Assembly: GCA_025716855.1 (NCBI GenBank)
Contig: JAIXMQ010000007.1
Span: 558,001-622,000 of the forward strand
Origin: Pilaira anomala
Lineage: Eukaryota > Mucoromycota > Mucoromycetes > Mucorales > Mucoraceae
Length of the DNA: 64,000 nucleotides
Reading direction: 5' to 3'
Both the position numbers and the translations under genes were made by a program. Positions 12,865 to 27,573 of the stretch are shown one piece after another. How positions within the stretch are numbered: position 1 is the stretch's first letter; each line of letters begins with the position of its first letter. A model generated the notes under the pieces. It was not told where the DNA came from. It made no database searches and saw only the letters and a program-made list of their open reading frames with translations.

Positions 12865-14490
12865 TTACATTATATTCTTTTTGTAATATGATATATAAGC
12901 TGCGAAAGTATCGTCGATATCGGTATAAGCTTCGAGGTGCTCCCAATGTAATAAATCAAAATTTGTATTCGGCATATTGATAGTTATAGGACTCCCATCT
13001 TCCTCTTCGTCACTGGAGTCGTAGTATTGCAAAAGAAGCTTTCTGAGCTTAGGGGGTTTCAAAGACATAAACCTTAGAAAACTATTTTACTCGCTACTTT
13101 CAAGGAGCTCGGTAATATTCAGTTTTGTTACAGTTGTATTTTGGGATACATGATTGCTTAATTCGATTCTTTCATCTGGTAAAGACATTGTAAGCTCTTG
13201 CAGTGAGGGACTTAACTGAAGTATTTGAAATATCCAATCTATATTGCTACAAAAGGCATAAGCGGGAAGTAAGTGGTTTATTTTCGATTTGATGTGGTCA
13301 TTCAATGATTCTATAGTAAGTGAGCGGATCATATTGCCTGACTTCTAAAAATAGATATGTTGGGGATCAATGTCGTCTTTCAAATAATGGAAATTAGACA
13401 AGTAATTTCGTGGCTTTAGATACAAAAATTGGGCTACGTGATGGCAGCCGGGTCGCATTAAAAAAAATCTATACATACATTTTTTTTATGTTAATAAATT
13501 TATTTCAGACTTCAATTGCTTCTTGATCTCTTATTTCCATGTATAAGCTGAGATTTGATATAGCCGTAATAATGCCAAAATTCAATAAATATACTAGAAG
13601 AACAGTATGTTGGCTTGGTTTATTTGCAAGAGTAAGTGGAAATATCCAAACGTCAAAGGATAGAAAATTTTTGCATAACATATTTCAATTGGCTTTGGTT
13701 TTTTATTGCTTCCCAGTTATAAATAAGACTACGAATATTAGGATGAGTGGTTGAATCAATTCTTTGGGTTCGATCATTGTTCCCCAGTCATTTACAGAAA
13801 TCAAGGTAATATCCACTTCTTGTAGGTGCGGATGGCTTTATATTAGCTCATCAAAGCAACTCAATTGTTTATTAGAATGAAAACAAATTTTTACAGTCTC
13901 CAAATTTCCAAATTCATTCTTGATTTGGTCGAGTAATGCTTGATATATCTTTAAGTGATTTAAGTCCGTTCCAAAATGTAACATGTCGTCAATTATCGAT
14001 AAGAGCTTCAAGGTCTTTTTAAATAGTGGAGCGGTATACATATAGCATTCTAAATTTTGACTATTAGATTTTAGTAAGCGTTGTAAGCTAGATGATTAGC
14101 CTTGAGAAGCGGCGTAAGAGATTCGAGTCCAAAATGATAAGTCCTGTCTGAAACTTTCTAGTAGTTGTAACAGATTGGGACATTTTTGTATAATAACATC
14201 TAATAAGCCATGTTCACCCCAGTATTTTTTGTTTATATTCAGCTGGAATTCGCAAAGGGTGTCGATATCTTTGAGATGGCCACTTAGTGTCAGAGAATTT
14301 GATATTGTACAGACATATAGACGGACTTGCTTACTCGAAAACAGTCTTGGGTTGTAACACTAATTATTAACAGAAGCTTTATGCCATTGCTTGCTTGTAA
14401 GTTGACATTTTAATAGATCCCACTTACTTAAATATTTAAATGCAAGTGTCAAAACTTCAAGCGGTAATGGCGATATTATTGAAAATTTAC
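12865..14490 (-). pseudogene. F-box/LRR-type protein pseudogene
   Basis: Reading the minus strand from 14490, an F-box is clear: PLPLEVLTLAFKYLSKWDLL, then CQLTSKQWHKAS. It is followed by leucine-rich-repeat-like text (IIQKCPNLLQLLESFRQDLS; NLETVKICFHSNKQLSCFDE; LQLSPSLQELTMSLPDERIE). From the F-box to about 13770 one frame persists but is broken by three stop codons (after ASVNN, after YAASQG and after FDELI). Beyond that at least one frameshift is needed to continue. The C-terminal part (13332..13087 and 13068..12865) is in separate open frames. F-box proteins recruit substrates to SCF ubiquitin ligases through Skp1, and the LRRs select the substrate. Here the gene looks inactivated, mostly by point mutations. 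Confidence 0.75.
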
Positions 14491-14965
14491 CGTTTTAGTG
14501 GCTTTGCGTATTTAAGTTAAGGAGGAAAAAGGTGTATTCTGATATGTTTTCGCCATTCAAATTACAATTATCATTTGAAGCCTACTAGGAGATTATTTTA
14601 TCTTGATAACCGTTGACTATTCGCACTTTGTATATTAATAAAGCGTAATAGCCTTTATAACCTAGTATGAAAGAGGTTATTATTAGTAGTAATAAGTGAC
14701 CTCGCATACATCGCGCCAAGACATCATCATAAGAGCTCTGAACTTTATTATATATGCATGTTTTAACAGCTTATTTTTACATCAAAAAAATGTATAAACT
14801 TTTTCCCTTGTTCAATATCAGGTATTAGTATATAAATATATGTGTATGCATATATAGGAATAAAAGAACTTAATTTATTATTTTTAGAGTATACGAGATA
14901 AGTGTGTATGTTTATGTGAGAGAGATTTACACTAGCATTGAAAAAAGCCTGTTTTCTTTTACTTT

Positions 14966-16031
14966 TTAATGGATAGGCTTGGTAGACATGTTGGCAATAC
15001 CGGCTTTAGTAGCCATATCAATAACATTAGCATGAGGCTTGGTAAGAGACTCGGGTAAGGTCTTTTTAAACTCTTCAGTAGTCATCCAAGCAAGGCCATG
15101 TTGAAGGATAACAGCTGCACGATGATGGCCACCCTCAATAGTACCCATAGAAGCATGAAGTGTAGCACGTTTCTTGCTTGAGTCATAAGAAGCACGATGT
15201 AAGATATTGTTATCGTAAAAGACTGTCTGACCTGCCTTCAAGTCAACACGTAATTGACCAGGCATCTTGTGGCTCTTGGGATCATTAATTGTGATATCTC
15301 TTTCTGCTTCTGTTCTTACACGACGGTGAGAGTTAGGTACAACAAAAAGACAAGAATCGTCATAAAGAGCGCTATAACAAATTTAAATTAGAAAAAAAAA
15401 AGATAAATGCGAATATTTAATATTATATACTCACGTATTCCATTGTGTACCATAGTGAGGGATTTTGAGTTTTTCAGATTCTTCCTCTTCGGAAGCTTCA
15501 GCTTTGATAGCATCACGGTGCCAGGTTAAATCAAAGTCGGAGTCTTGAGGGTTGATCAAAAGGTTAAATAATTCTTTAAAAAATGCAGTTAGTAAGACGG
15601 ATTTTATTATGATATGTATATATATATATATATATATATTTACCAAGTTGAAGATCTTCATGCTTGGTATGTAATAATTGCTCAACAGCAGCTAATAACT
15701 TGGAAGAGCCATACCATTCAGCAAAAGCAGGTTCCTTGAGATCAGGATGCATCATATGTTGTACACCCCAAACATCAGTACCTTCAGTCCAAGGAGGAAA
15801 TTGTGTACCAACAAGTCGTCTATTTTTTTTTTTTTGTTAGGTAAAAATATAAGGTTACATCAAATTACGTTACCTGTATTGCCAATCACCCTTTCTTGCT
15901 TTGTCTACAGAACGTTCACAAGCTTCTTGAAGCTTGACAAATAAATCTTCAGGGATCAAGTTATCAACAATAACAAAACCATTTTCTTTAATGGCTTGAT
16001 CAATAGGGACGTTGTTAATATCGGTAAGCAT
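14966..16031 (-). CDS. Phytanoyl-CoA dioxygenase (PhyH) family protein
   Basis: Four exons: 16031..15874, 15819..15644, 15573..15435 and 15371..14966, giving about 292 residues, with a TACTAAC branch site in intron 2. It belongs to the Fe(II)/2-oxoglutarate-dependent oxygenase fold. The facial-triad HxD is visible as TWHRDAIK (about residue 125), and the distal His is probably in YDNNILHRASYD (about residue 215), followed by an Arg suited to 2-oxoglutarate binding (KKRATLH). The N-terminal MLTDINNVPIDQAIKENGF fits PhyH proteins. There is no peroxisomal SKL end (it ends STKPIH) and no PTS2 that I can see, so cytosolic action is likelier and phytanate need not be the substrate. Genes of this type in fungi act on diverse small molecules. 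Confidence 0.82.
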
Positions 16032-16642
16032 TTTTTTTTTAACTATTTAACTAAATAATAAAGAACAGGGTAAAAAAGGATTTGTTCAGGGTCTTTCTTT
16101 TTATAGTTTTTTTATAGTTCAGGTCGAGATTTCACACGCTAAAAAGGTAAGGGTTTTCCAGTGTGGTGTTCAAAATTAAAAGATAGCGGAGTAATTTCAT
16201 GAGGGGAAAACATAAGCGCGGACGAATAGAGTCATTCTGTGATACTGAATTGTTTATGTAATCAAATTTTGATGAAAATATTCCCCGGATTTTTGTTTAG
16301 AAATGGTATACCGTAGAATGCAGTTACCAGTAATATGTATTGAAGAGACTCAGTATATTACAAAAAATATATAAAGAAAGAAGCGTAAATACCTTTAGAT
16401 AAAATTAAATGATAAGATATTAAAAGAAAAACTGATATTCTTAGTTTAAAAATCTGGGTCATGTGTAGATGGTGAATCTAAAGTGATAACGAATCGACAC
16501 ACAGTTAGCGCAACACTAAAAGACGGTTTTTGTTTCTCAAAGGGCGGTTACAATTTTCTCAAAAGGCGGTCTCCTCGACCCTCAGTAGATATATTTTACA
16601 GCTCTTCGTGGCATTTTATCAGATAGGATTGCCTTTTAAGCA
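16032..16642. other. Intergenic region (promoter side of the PhyH-family gene)
   Basis: About 600 bases of AT-rich DNA. No coding frame with splice or domain support. Confidence 0.45.
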
Positions 16643-16968
16643 ATCTTCAAATATGTTTACCGAATGTTGTACAAATGCTCGAAGAACTAACTTTCTATAA
16701 ATGTAGAGACTTCTCTCAAATATCGTTGCCTCCTTCGTTGGATCCCAGTTTAGAAAATCTTATTATCGAAGGTCCACTCTCTCAACGTACTGAAGGTATG
16801 TCATATTAACTACATATATCTTTTTTTTAGAAAAACTGACACTCTAAATATGTACTAGGTGAAGCTGTCACTCACGTAACTCAAAGAAAAAGTGGACGAA
16901 CATCGACTAAGGAGAAGGTTGGAAGGTATAAGTATTGTATGACAATAGTTGTAGATTCAGTAGACTGA
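16643..16968 (+). pseudogene. LRR-like gene fragment
   Basis: The plus-strand frame reads LQICLPNVVQMLEELTFYKC then ISLPPSLDPSLENLIIEGPL, matching the rhythm of F-box-associated leucine-rich repeats. It is joinable across a small intron (16796-16858, GTATGT...TACTAG) to GEAVTHVTQRKSGRTSTKEK and a stop at 16966-16968. Upstream the frame is closed by a stop just before the fragment and no F-box is present. It is therefore probably the 3' end of a truncated LRR gene. Assignment is tentative. Confidence 0.35.
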
Positions 16969-17372
16969 CGTCCAGTATAATATTATCAAATCCAACCAGA
17001 GTGGAAGTAAAAAAATAAAGATTAGAAGAATTTAAGAAATAGTAAGTGTATTATTGAAAAGAGACTTCTATTTAATACTTATTTTCCAGTGTGAAGCATC
17101 ATATTAAATAGACAATTATAAAGCAAAAGGCAAGGGTAACGAAATTAAGTAGTGTACCTGAGATATTATTGTAAATTTCATTATTTTTTATTCATATAAA
17201 ATAAAGTAATCATTTGTATAATAAAATTAACATAAACGAAAAGACTATAACATAATACCTAAAAGGTTTTAAATAAGCAAGCAAATAAAATAATAAGAAT
17301 GTATGCTGTTGGACCTTTCAGAATAGATGTAAAAAAAATTTGAATTTTTTAACTGGAGTGGCAGCGATATTT
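16969..17372. other. Intergenic region
   Basis: About 400 bases between the LRR fragment and the 3' end of the minus-strand gene at 17373. No feature seen. Confidence 0.4.
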
Positions 17373-18412
17373 TTATGCTTCAAAAAGATAAAAATCCCAG
17401 CCAAAATTTCCCGTTGTGCTAGGAAGAATTGCTTTGCACAGGTTAGGATCAGCTTCAATATCCACTGGATTTTGTTTAATAATCTTGTTCGTACTCTCTA
17501 TCATTACTCTGGTCTTATATGCAGCGCTAAGTATTGGCAACAATGAAATATAAAAATTGTCTGCTTCTTCTGGTAATTCGAGAGTTCTTTTGTGATTGAT
17601 ACGACAGACATAACCCGCAGGTAAATTACATGTTACAATCGTAAACTTCGTATCTAACTACAAGTAAAAAGGTAAAAAAAAAAATATACATATTAGCAAC
17701 AAAAACCGTAAAGTTTCTGTATGATTTTACTTACCAAAAAAAAAGTAAAAATCCTACAAGAGCTAATTTACGCAAGGAATCGGGATATTTTTGATATATT
17801 AAGTAAAGCATATCTTTTAACACATTTGCCATTTTAGATCCATCAAAGAGCTCTTTTGTTTGATCTTCCATTCGACCGCACTCACAGCATCCGTATTCAA
17901 ATAGTTGACGATAAAAAATCAAGTCCATCTTTCTACCCATTGACCTGCGCACCATTTTTTCAGCTCCAGCCAAGGTTCTTTTAATGTCAATACTTGCTGA
18001 TAAAGACTTGCTTGATTTTTCAGTACTTAATTATGCAAAAAAGAAAAAATTGAGTATACAATTATAGATAGCATTAGGTTAGAAGCACATACTGTACTCA
18101 CCTTCTACAAGTGATTTTGGGGCCGTCAAACACCGTATCAATAAATCTGTAGACACGTCTCATCATATCCCCTTCCAATTGACCGGTGAGGGGTAAATAG
18201 CCCCATTTGAATAAATTTAAATAATCCAAAAAGGTATTTCTTACCCCCTCATGATCAGGACAAGATTCTTCTTGCCCTGATTTTTCTTTCAATAAAGCAG
18301 TATCCTCTGATTCTTTAAGCAAATTTATATATGTTTGCAAGAAAACAGGCACGGCGGTGCAACCTCCGAATGAAGTTACTTTTTCGCTTCGCTTGCCGAC
18401 GGTTATCTTGCC
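17373..18412 (-). CDS. Unknown protein, 5' end unresolved
   Basis: Three joined exons on the minus strand: 18412..18102, 18025..17758 and 17657..17373, giving at least 287 codons. The open frame begins right after a CTTTAG acceptor with no ATG, so one or more 5' exons are missing from my model (or lost). Recognisable pieces are FLDYLNLFKWGYLPLTGQLE, MVRRSMGRKMDLIFYRQLFE, FEYGCCECGRMEDQTKELFD and CRINHKRTLELPEEADNFYI. The spacing of Asp in GRKMDLIF and Glu in CCECGR, with a following TKEL, is reminiscent of a nuclease-like D...E-x arrangement, but I would not assign activity. The donor of the last intron (GTAGGA at 17757) is weak; a better GTAAGT 28 nt downstream would put the next exon out of frame. 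The gene could be intact with an unseen 5' part or a 5'-truncated copy. Confidence 0.5.
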
Positions 18413-19684
18413 CTAAAGATTCTGGACAGAATATTTTTCATACTAAATGCATGCGGAGAAAAAAAGTGTTTGTTATAGAGATTAGACAATGAACTACTTT
18501 GTGCTAAAATCACTGGGGGTCTATGAAATGTTATTATCTTACCGTTAATAGCATGTATTATACACGTTTCAAAGTTGCCCATATCTTGATAATATATTTT
18601 GTCTGGGTAAGGTATGTGATTAAAGAAGAAAAAAATATAGCATTGATAGGACAGGTTCATTTTTTTATATTTGAAATAAAAAAAAAAAAAGGAAGAAAGA
18701 GAAAAAGACAGATAAAGAAAAGGGTAAGAAAGAAAAAAAGATTTATATGTAATGAAACAAACCTGTTTGAGTAACGCGTGTAAAAAAAAAAAAAATAAAG
18801 TCAAAAATAACAAACAAGTGATTAATGCAAACTCATGTGATAATTAGCTCATAACTCGTTACTCCAGAACAAGTTCCTAATGATATTAATATTGTAGGAT
18901 AAACTTAACATATATCATTCATGTTGTTATTAATATTTCTATGATTGATTGAACTTATCAGTCTGTAACTGATCAAATATTTGTTGTAAAAATAAGAGAA
19001 GAACAAACGTCTTTTGCAAAAACCAGCGTCATATGTTGTATGCTTTTTACATTTTTTGCACATATCAGAGAACTTAGTAACAATCTTATACGAATGAGGT
19101 TAATAATTTGCGCGGTAGACTAAGGCTGTAGTGAATTACAGTCTGATCATCATAAACACACCCGAATACTATATTTCTGGTAACATAAGCTGGTAACCTA
19201 GTCGAAACAGTTTCCCTTTTGCAGTTTGATTAAATCATATATATCGTTATTTACTTTTTTCATATTCTTTATAAAACCATACATTTGAGCCTCAATCATG
19301 CCAATTATGCAAGATCCTAACGTAGGCTTATATCATCACTATTTTGATTAAGAAGTGCTGTCAACGGTTAAACAGTACATACATGGCATAATTATTAACG
19401 TTAACAAATTCGGAAATAAAAATTCCTATGATTTAGATATAACATTGCACTCATGATATTTTTAAATAGTATTGACCTACCAATGAAGTCAATTTTTCGA
19501 TACATGTCTTTAACAAATGCCCAATCTTTTACACTATAAACAATGCGCACAATCATTACACCAGTTGAAACAATTAACCAATCACTTGGTTTACAGCGCG
19601 TGAGTTATGTCCAAACTGATAGTCCGGCGATCCTCAAACTCCTTATTTGGAAAAATTGGTTCCTTTTTCTTTCTTCTTTACAAC
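18413..19684. other. Intergenic region, may hold missing 5' exon(s) of the minus-strand gene
   Basis: The stretch 18420-18820 has an open minus-strand frame with a plausible segment (DMGNFETCIIHAINGKI) that could be a degraded or unrecognised 5' exon of the gene ending at 17373. I cannot join it convincingly. From 18840 to 19600 I see only AT-rich DNA, presumably the promoter of the kinase gene. Confidence 0.35.
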
Positions 19685-21781
<2,097 letters not shown>

Positions 21782-22022
21782 TAAAACTTTTTGATTTATT
21801 TAAATGTGAGTGTGTATATACGTTTTTTTGTCTTTATATATATATAAAAAGGAATGTATGTGTCTGTGTGTGTGTGTGTTTGTGTGTGTGTATGTGTATG
21901 GAGAGTGGGGAGGAGGGGGAGAGTTTCTATATTGTTATTAGGATTTAAAATAAAAAGAAGATTTCTTTTTTTTTTTGACGGATTTTTTTTTTTTTTTTTT
22001 TTTCATACATATATATTTTTTT
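21782..22022. repeat. 3' intergenic spacer with TG microsatellite and poly-T
   Basis: Convergent spacer between the kinase gene and the KH-domain gene. It contains a (TG)n tract at about 21859-21892 and poly-T runs near 21980-22020. Both genes' 3' UTRs must lie here. Confidence 0.7.
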
Positions 22023-22160
22023 TTAAATATCAATTCCTGGAGGAGGTCTTGAACCTTTACTATCTTGATCTGATGCAGGCTGACGACGAGGATCGTAACC
22101 TGACGAGCCTGATACAGAAGGAAGGTTTTCCAAAATACTATGTACAACTATATAATATGT

Positions 22161-22191
<31 letters not shown>

Positions 22192-25100
22192 CAGAAAGAT
22201 AAAAACAAATATACGTACCATTCATTTCATCATCAATTGGATAAAATTGATGTGGATGATTATGTTTAGGAGGTGAATTAAGATTATTATTAACAAACCC
22301 ACCACCAGGGTTAGATTGTCTACTGAAATTACCAAGATTTAATTGATTGAACTGTTGGTTATGAAAGGAACTGGGAGAGCTTTGTTGAAAGTTGGGTTGA
22401 CCCGCGTTGAAATGGGACTCAAGCATAGGGTCAGGCATAGATTGACTTGATTTCAATGAGGTAGAAGGAGGGGGTGCTGGATCGTTATACGGATTGAAAT
22501 CGTTTCCGCTGCTTTGCATCATACCAGGATAAAATCCAGAATTATTTCCTTCATTAAACATCTAAAAATTGCTTTTTTGATTAATTCTATGTATAAAAAA
22601 ATAAAACAAAAAAAGTTTTCTTAACTTACTCTCATTTGCATGCTGTCATTGGTTGTATTAGAAGAATAATTGGTTGCACTTCGACGGCCATTCGAGGGAG
22701 GACTTGCCATGTTAGCTGAAGTAAAAGTAGGAGGTCTTCTATTTCCACTACCAGGCATTTGAGTTGACCAAATATCACCACCGCCAGCAGCCGTAGGAGC
22801 AGGAGGCACTGCTTGTGCGAACCCGAAATTAGAAGAAGGTGGGATGTTCATTCTTTGATACCTATAATTTGATAACACAACTCTTTCTTGATCAGTCAAT
22901 TCCATAGGAGCATCAAAAATCGCACGAAGATGGTCTCCGCTGCCATTAGACTGTCCCGAGGTAGAGACAGAAGGTATAGGAGTCTGATGATGAAGTTGCA
23001 TATACGGAGGATTCCAGCTAGCAGTGTTGTTGTTGCTGTTGTTATCAACCAGCGGATTAGGATTAGAAGGGTTGTTGTTGTTGTTATTATTATTATTAAT
23101 ATTAAGGTTATTTAGTGGTTTTGTATCGTTATTTTGGAAATGAAAGAATTGATATGGCTGTGTTGGATTTGGGTTATTGTTAGGGTTGATATGATTACCG
23201 CTATAAATGGCGTCACTGGAGGATCGCATCATGGATACTGAAGATGGATTATGACCGATTAATGAAGGCTGAGCTGTAGCTTGATTTAATAAACTTCGAC
23301 TACTGCTGATGCTGGTTGTACCGGTGTCTAACAAATGATGGCTACTGCTGATCGAAAGTGATTGATTTTTATTGACTCGAGCAAATAACTCATCGGCAGT
23401 TGAGTTTGGGTAGAAGTCCACATTTTGAGTGTTTAAATAATCAAGAGCGATAGTCAATGCATCATGTAAACCGGTATGCACCTTGTCTTTGGTCATTTTG
23501 AAACGAATTAAACCATCCGCCCCTTCCTCTTTTTTACCGGCATCGTCCACTGTATAGGAAATAGGTTCAACAGAGATATCGTGTTCTTGACGAATCAAGT
23601 CAACTACTTGGTCTTGGAAATGATCCGAACGAATGGCAGAAGTAAGTTCTTTGCTGAGAGGAATATGTAAGTCGTATGCATCAGGTACGATCGTTTCCAT
23701 CATTTTAAAGGCAAGAGCCATATGTGCTTCAGGACCCAATAACTCGACATTATTATCAGCTAATTCAGCATCAGGCCAAAGGACATGGGTGTTTGTTTTT
23801 TTAATGAGTTCTTCAGCAATAAAGTTATCTTGATATTCATGAATTAAATCGCGATGAAGGCCAAAGGGAATACGAATGGACTCGACTACGTAATCACGAT
23901 CTTTGGGATGAATGAGTTCCATGACAGCGTGTCTCAGGTTATCTAAATTAATTTGGTTCTTCATGGGAGTACGAGCGACGACATTGTCTTGATTATTATA
24001 ATAGCCACCAAGCGAAGCGAATTCCTCCGTATTTGAAAACTTGACGTAAACACCATACTTTTTCATGATCCTTTGAATGTTCTTACCACCTACACCAATG
24101 ATGCGTTTATGATAAGATTCTGGAACATAAAATGAAATCTCAGCGGGTAATTCTTCTTGTAACAACGTGAGACCATCCAAGGCTTTGGTGAAACTCGTAC
24201 TTTCGACTTCGATAATAAAGTTATAATCATTGATAAACGGCATAAATCTGATTTTGGCACCGGACGTTTTCATAATTTTATTGATTTTTCCATTCTTTTT
24301 TCCTGAAATAAAATCACGTTGTTCATTGGATGATTCTACACGGAAAATTGTGTATTGATGAAAGACTTGAAGGAATTGCATCTCTTGTAATCTTTGGTAG
24401 ACGTTACGAATCGCACGTTCAGCACCCAATACTTCAATACATCCTGGGTCGCTCTTATAAATCACTTCGGAACCAGAGACTTGGGAGAGTTGTGAAACGA
24501 GGTTAGCCAAGTTGGAAGTAGAGTCAAAAAAGGTATGAGCTCCTGTTGAGTCATAGATTGCGCCATCTTGGTTATTAAAGTAGAAGCATGCTTCGTAGAT
24601 ATTACAGGCTTGGAAATTAAGAGCTCTTAATGTACGTTCAGCATTCACTCTGTTCTCAGCATAGACAGTGACTTTATTATCTCCGGAACCAATAGGTGGA
24701 AATTGAATAAAAGCACCTAAAAAAAAATAAATAAATAAAAGAATGAATTTTTCAAGTCAAAAAAAAAATAGAAAGACACTTTACCATTATCATGCATAAT
24801 TTTACGTAATTCGTCACGACGATGTAACAAGAGCCAATCTATTTTTCTTGCATAAAGTGCAGTATCTTTGTGGTACATTGACTTTGCCTGTCAAAAAAAA
24901 AAAAAAATTTTTTTTTTTGGGTTAAAACTTTAAATTTTTTTTTTTTTTTTTTGGTTTCAAAATTTACCTTTTGAACAGCCAACTTATTCAACATATCTTT
25001 AACACGCGATACATTAGAAGGTTCACCAGTAATATAAATAGCAGGTTGATTTAAATCATCTTGGTCATCTGGGTTATTATTATTAGTATCGGCAAAAGGA

Positions 25101-25586
25101 GAGGGAAAGTAAATATTAGTTGAAGTTTCTTCAATAATTGGTAAAAGTCCTGCTCTCTTTCTACCACAAATTAAATATTGTAACTTTAAAGGTAATCGAA
25201 CTATTTCAGTTTTAAATGATTTCTACAATAAACAAAAAAAAAAAAAAAAAAAAATATTCGTTATGTTATTCCGGATATTCAAAAAAATTATAAGGGCGAG
25301 GATTTTTTTTTTTTTTTTTTTTATATATACATTACCTTTTCGTCAAGGAGCACGAGAACACGCACGCGGCATTGTTCAACTTGTGTAGGATTGCCCACGA
25401 TCTCAATGGTTGCAGTATTATCGGAAATGAGTGAAGAGTAGTTGGGCTTTTCAGGTACTATTGTTATTTTTGTTTTTAATTCTTTCTCTAGATTTTCGAA
25501 TTGATCAGACAAGATTGATAAATTAATAGTGGGTGGAATTTGAAGTGTCAAATTGATCTAGATTAGTACAATTTTTTTATTGAAAG

Positions 25587-25618
<32 letters not shown>

Positions 25619-25937
25619 CAAGAGAAAATAAGTTATATTGTTCTTTGTATCAATTCATAAAAAATCAAACCTCTAGTGGACAGTTTCGAAGTAAATCACC
25701 GCGAGCTTCCATCAAAGCTTGAGCAGGTCCAGTTAAGGAAAGGTTATAATCAGTATGAAGTGATAATTGAGGATTTTTTGATTTTGTAGTCAAAACTGAT
25801 ATTTGGCAGCCGGTGGAAGTCATGATATTTTGACATGTTTCTTGAAGGTTGGATAATACTGTTTCTTCATCTTTAGTAACGTACTGAGTGTACTGACCCG
25901 ATAAAGGTGGTGCGTAACAAAATGACAGTACAGCCAT
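22023..25937 (-). CDS. Multi-KH-domain RNA-binding protein
   Basis: Seven exons: 25937..25671, 25557..25336, 25222..24968, 24887..24785, 24716..22630, 22561..22219 and 22147..22023, giving about 1133 residues. KH-type GxxG loops are visible at about residue 415 (FISGKKNGKINKIMKTSGA) and 490 (RIIGVGGKNIQRIMKKYGV). Several other segments have KH-like beta-alpha text (e.g. VRLPLKLQYLICGRKRAGLL in exon 3). The last about 400 residues are Asn/Ser/Pro-rich low complexity, including an Asn run, ending RPPPGIDI. The nearest known types are vigilin/Scp160 and Bicaudal-C: cytoplasmic mRNA-binding regulators. The first intron starts GTTTGA, an unusual donor, and holds a GA microsatellite. No ATG-dependent alternative start is needed. 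Confidence 0.85.
25593..25618. repeat. GA/CT microsatellite
   Basis: (GA)n run in the first intron of the KH-domain gene. Confidence 0.9.
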
Positions 25938-26310
25938 ATATATTGTATCGAGAAGTTGGGTGTTATATGTGTTAAGGTTTTGGTATCTGCAGGTGCGCGT
26001 ATTTATTTAAAAAAAAAAAAAAATTAAATAAAGTGTATCAAAAAAATTGTTATATATATTTATGTTGTATATAAAAAAAAAAAAAAAGAAGAGGGAAAGA
26101 AAAATTTAAAACATGCGAAGGAGAGTTTAACTAGAAATAAAAAAAAAAAAAAAAATTAAAAAAAAAAAAAAAAAAAAGAGGCTCGGTAGTGAGAAACATA
26201 GTGAATGAGAGCCATCAATTTCTTCAAGTGTAAACTGTCTTGTTTAGGGACGTTCTTTCAAATTATGGTACATGCCCAATCAACATTTAAGTATCATCTG
26301 TTTCCGACTC

Positions 26311-26343
<33 letters not shown>

Positions 26344-26363
26344 CTGGTAGTAAGTTTTTGTCT

Positions 26364-26397
<34 letters not shown>

Positions 26398-27539
26398 ATT
26401 AACATGAGCCCTAATACATTATGAAAGACAAAACAAGTTGAAATAGGTAGTATATGTTTACTTTTTTATTTTTTCATTTTTTTATTTTTACGTAACTATT
26501 AATACTACATCTTTTTCAACTCATTTTTGTTGCTTCCATTGGTTATGTTTGAGTTTACGTCACCTCTCGCGTGGCAAATAAAAACAATAACAAAAGTGGA
26601 TTACCTTTTTCATATTCGCAACTCGGAATCATCTAGACTATGTATACAACTTTCTTTTAAGCCCAATTTACATTATGAAAATAAGCACAACTAAAATTAA
26701 AAAGCTTAAATTACCAATTCGGAACAAACAAATAAACAAAATACAAAAACAAATTAGAAAAAAAAAAATCAAAATCCACCAGCAAAAAATCGCATACACA
26801 CGGAGTCTAAATGAGATAAGTACACATATGTCATTTGATAATAATTACAGTTTTTGTTCGTATAAGCTATTATAATGATTACTCTAAAAGACGGTAGCAC
26901 AGAAACTTAATTGTGACACTTTTTTTATTAAATTTGCATATCTAATGTACATACATACTCGCGCACGTGAAATAAAGAAAAAACGCGTCTGTAAAACTAT
27001 ATTCTTGTTCCTGATACAATAAAACAAATAAGACAGTGGAAAAAGGAAAAAACATTTTACATTGTTTACATTTTTATTATTATTGACTATTCTAAGAAAA
27101 GTGTATCTAAAGCTTTCAAAACATTCGCCTGAGAGTCAAAAAAATATGTTATTGTCAATTGACCAGTTCAAGTAAGTCGTACACATTTCATAAAATATTT
27201 TGACGCCATCTCTGAGCTGTTGTTTTCATAAGGATTCAAAAGAGGGAAGGATATTTATCCTCTCTTTTCAATCGGTAAATAGAATATTACTTGCTATCTT
27301 TACCCCTTTACGTGTGCCCATTGTAATTGTTTAAGAAAATGTCTCAGCTTTTCTGAGCCAAATATGTAGTAATTATGTGCTTTATTTCTGTGTAAATGAA
27401 AATATCTCAAATATTCTGCGGCAGTTTTTTGACAGTTGAGAACTGATTTGTTTTCTTTTTCTGGTTCACTGTTTTGATCGGCGATATATGAACCACTGAC
27501 AAAATGAACACTCGGCCAACTATATATTTATAATCAAAT

Positions 27540-27573
<34 letters not shown>

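Noticed and set aside
18403..18813. Minus-strand frame of 136 codons upstream of the unknown gene
   Set aside because: Mostly Phe/Leu/Ser/Tyr runs from poly-T; only a short segment looks coding and I could not splice it to the downstream exons.
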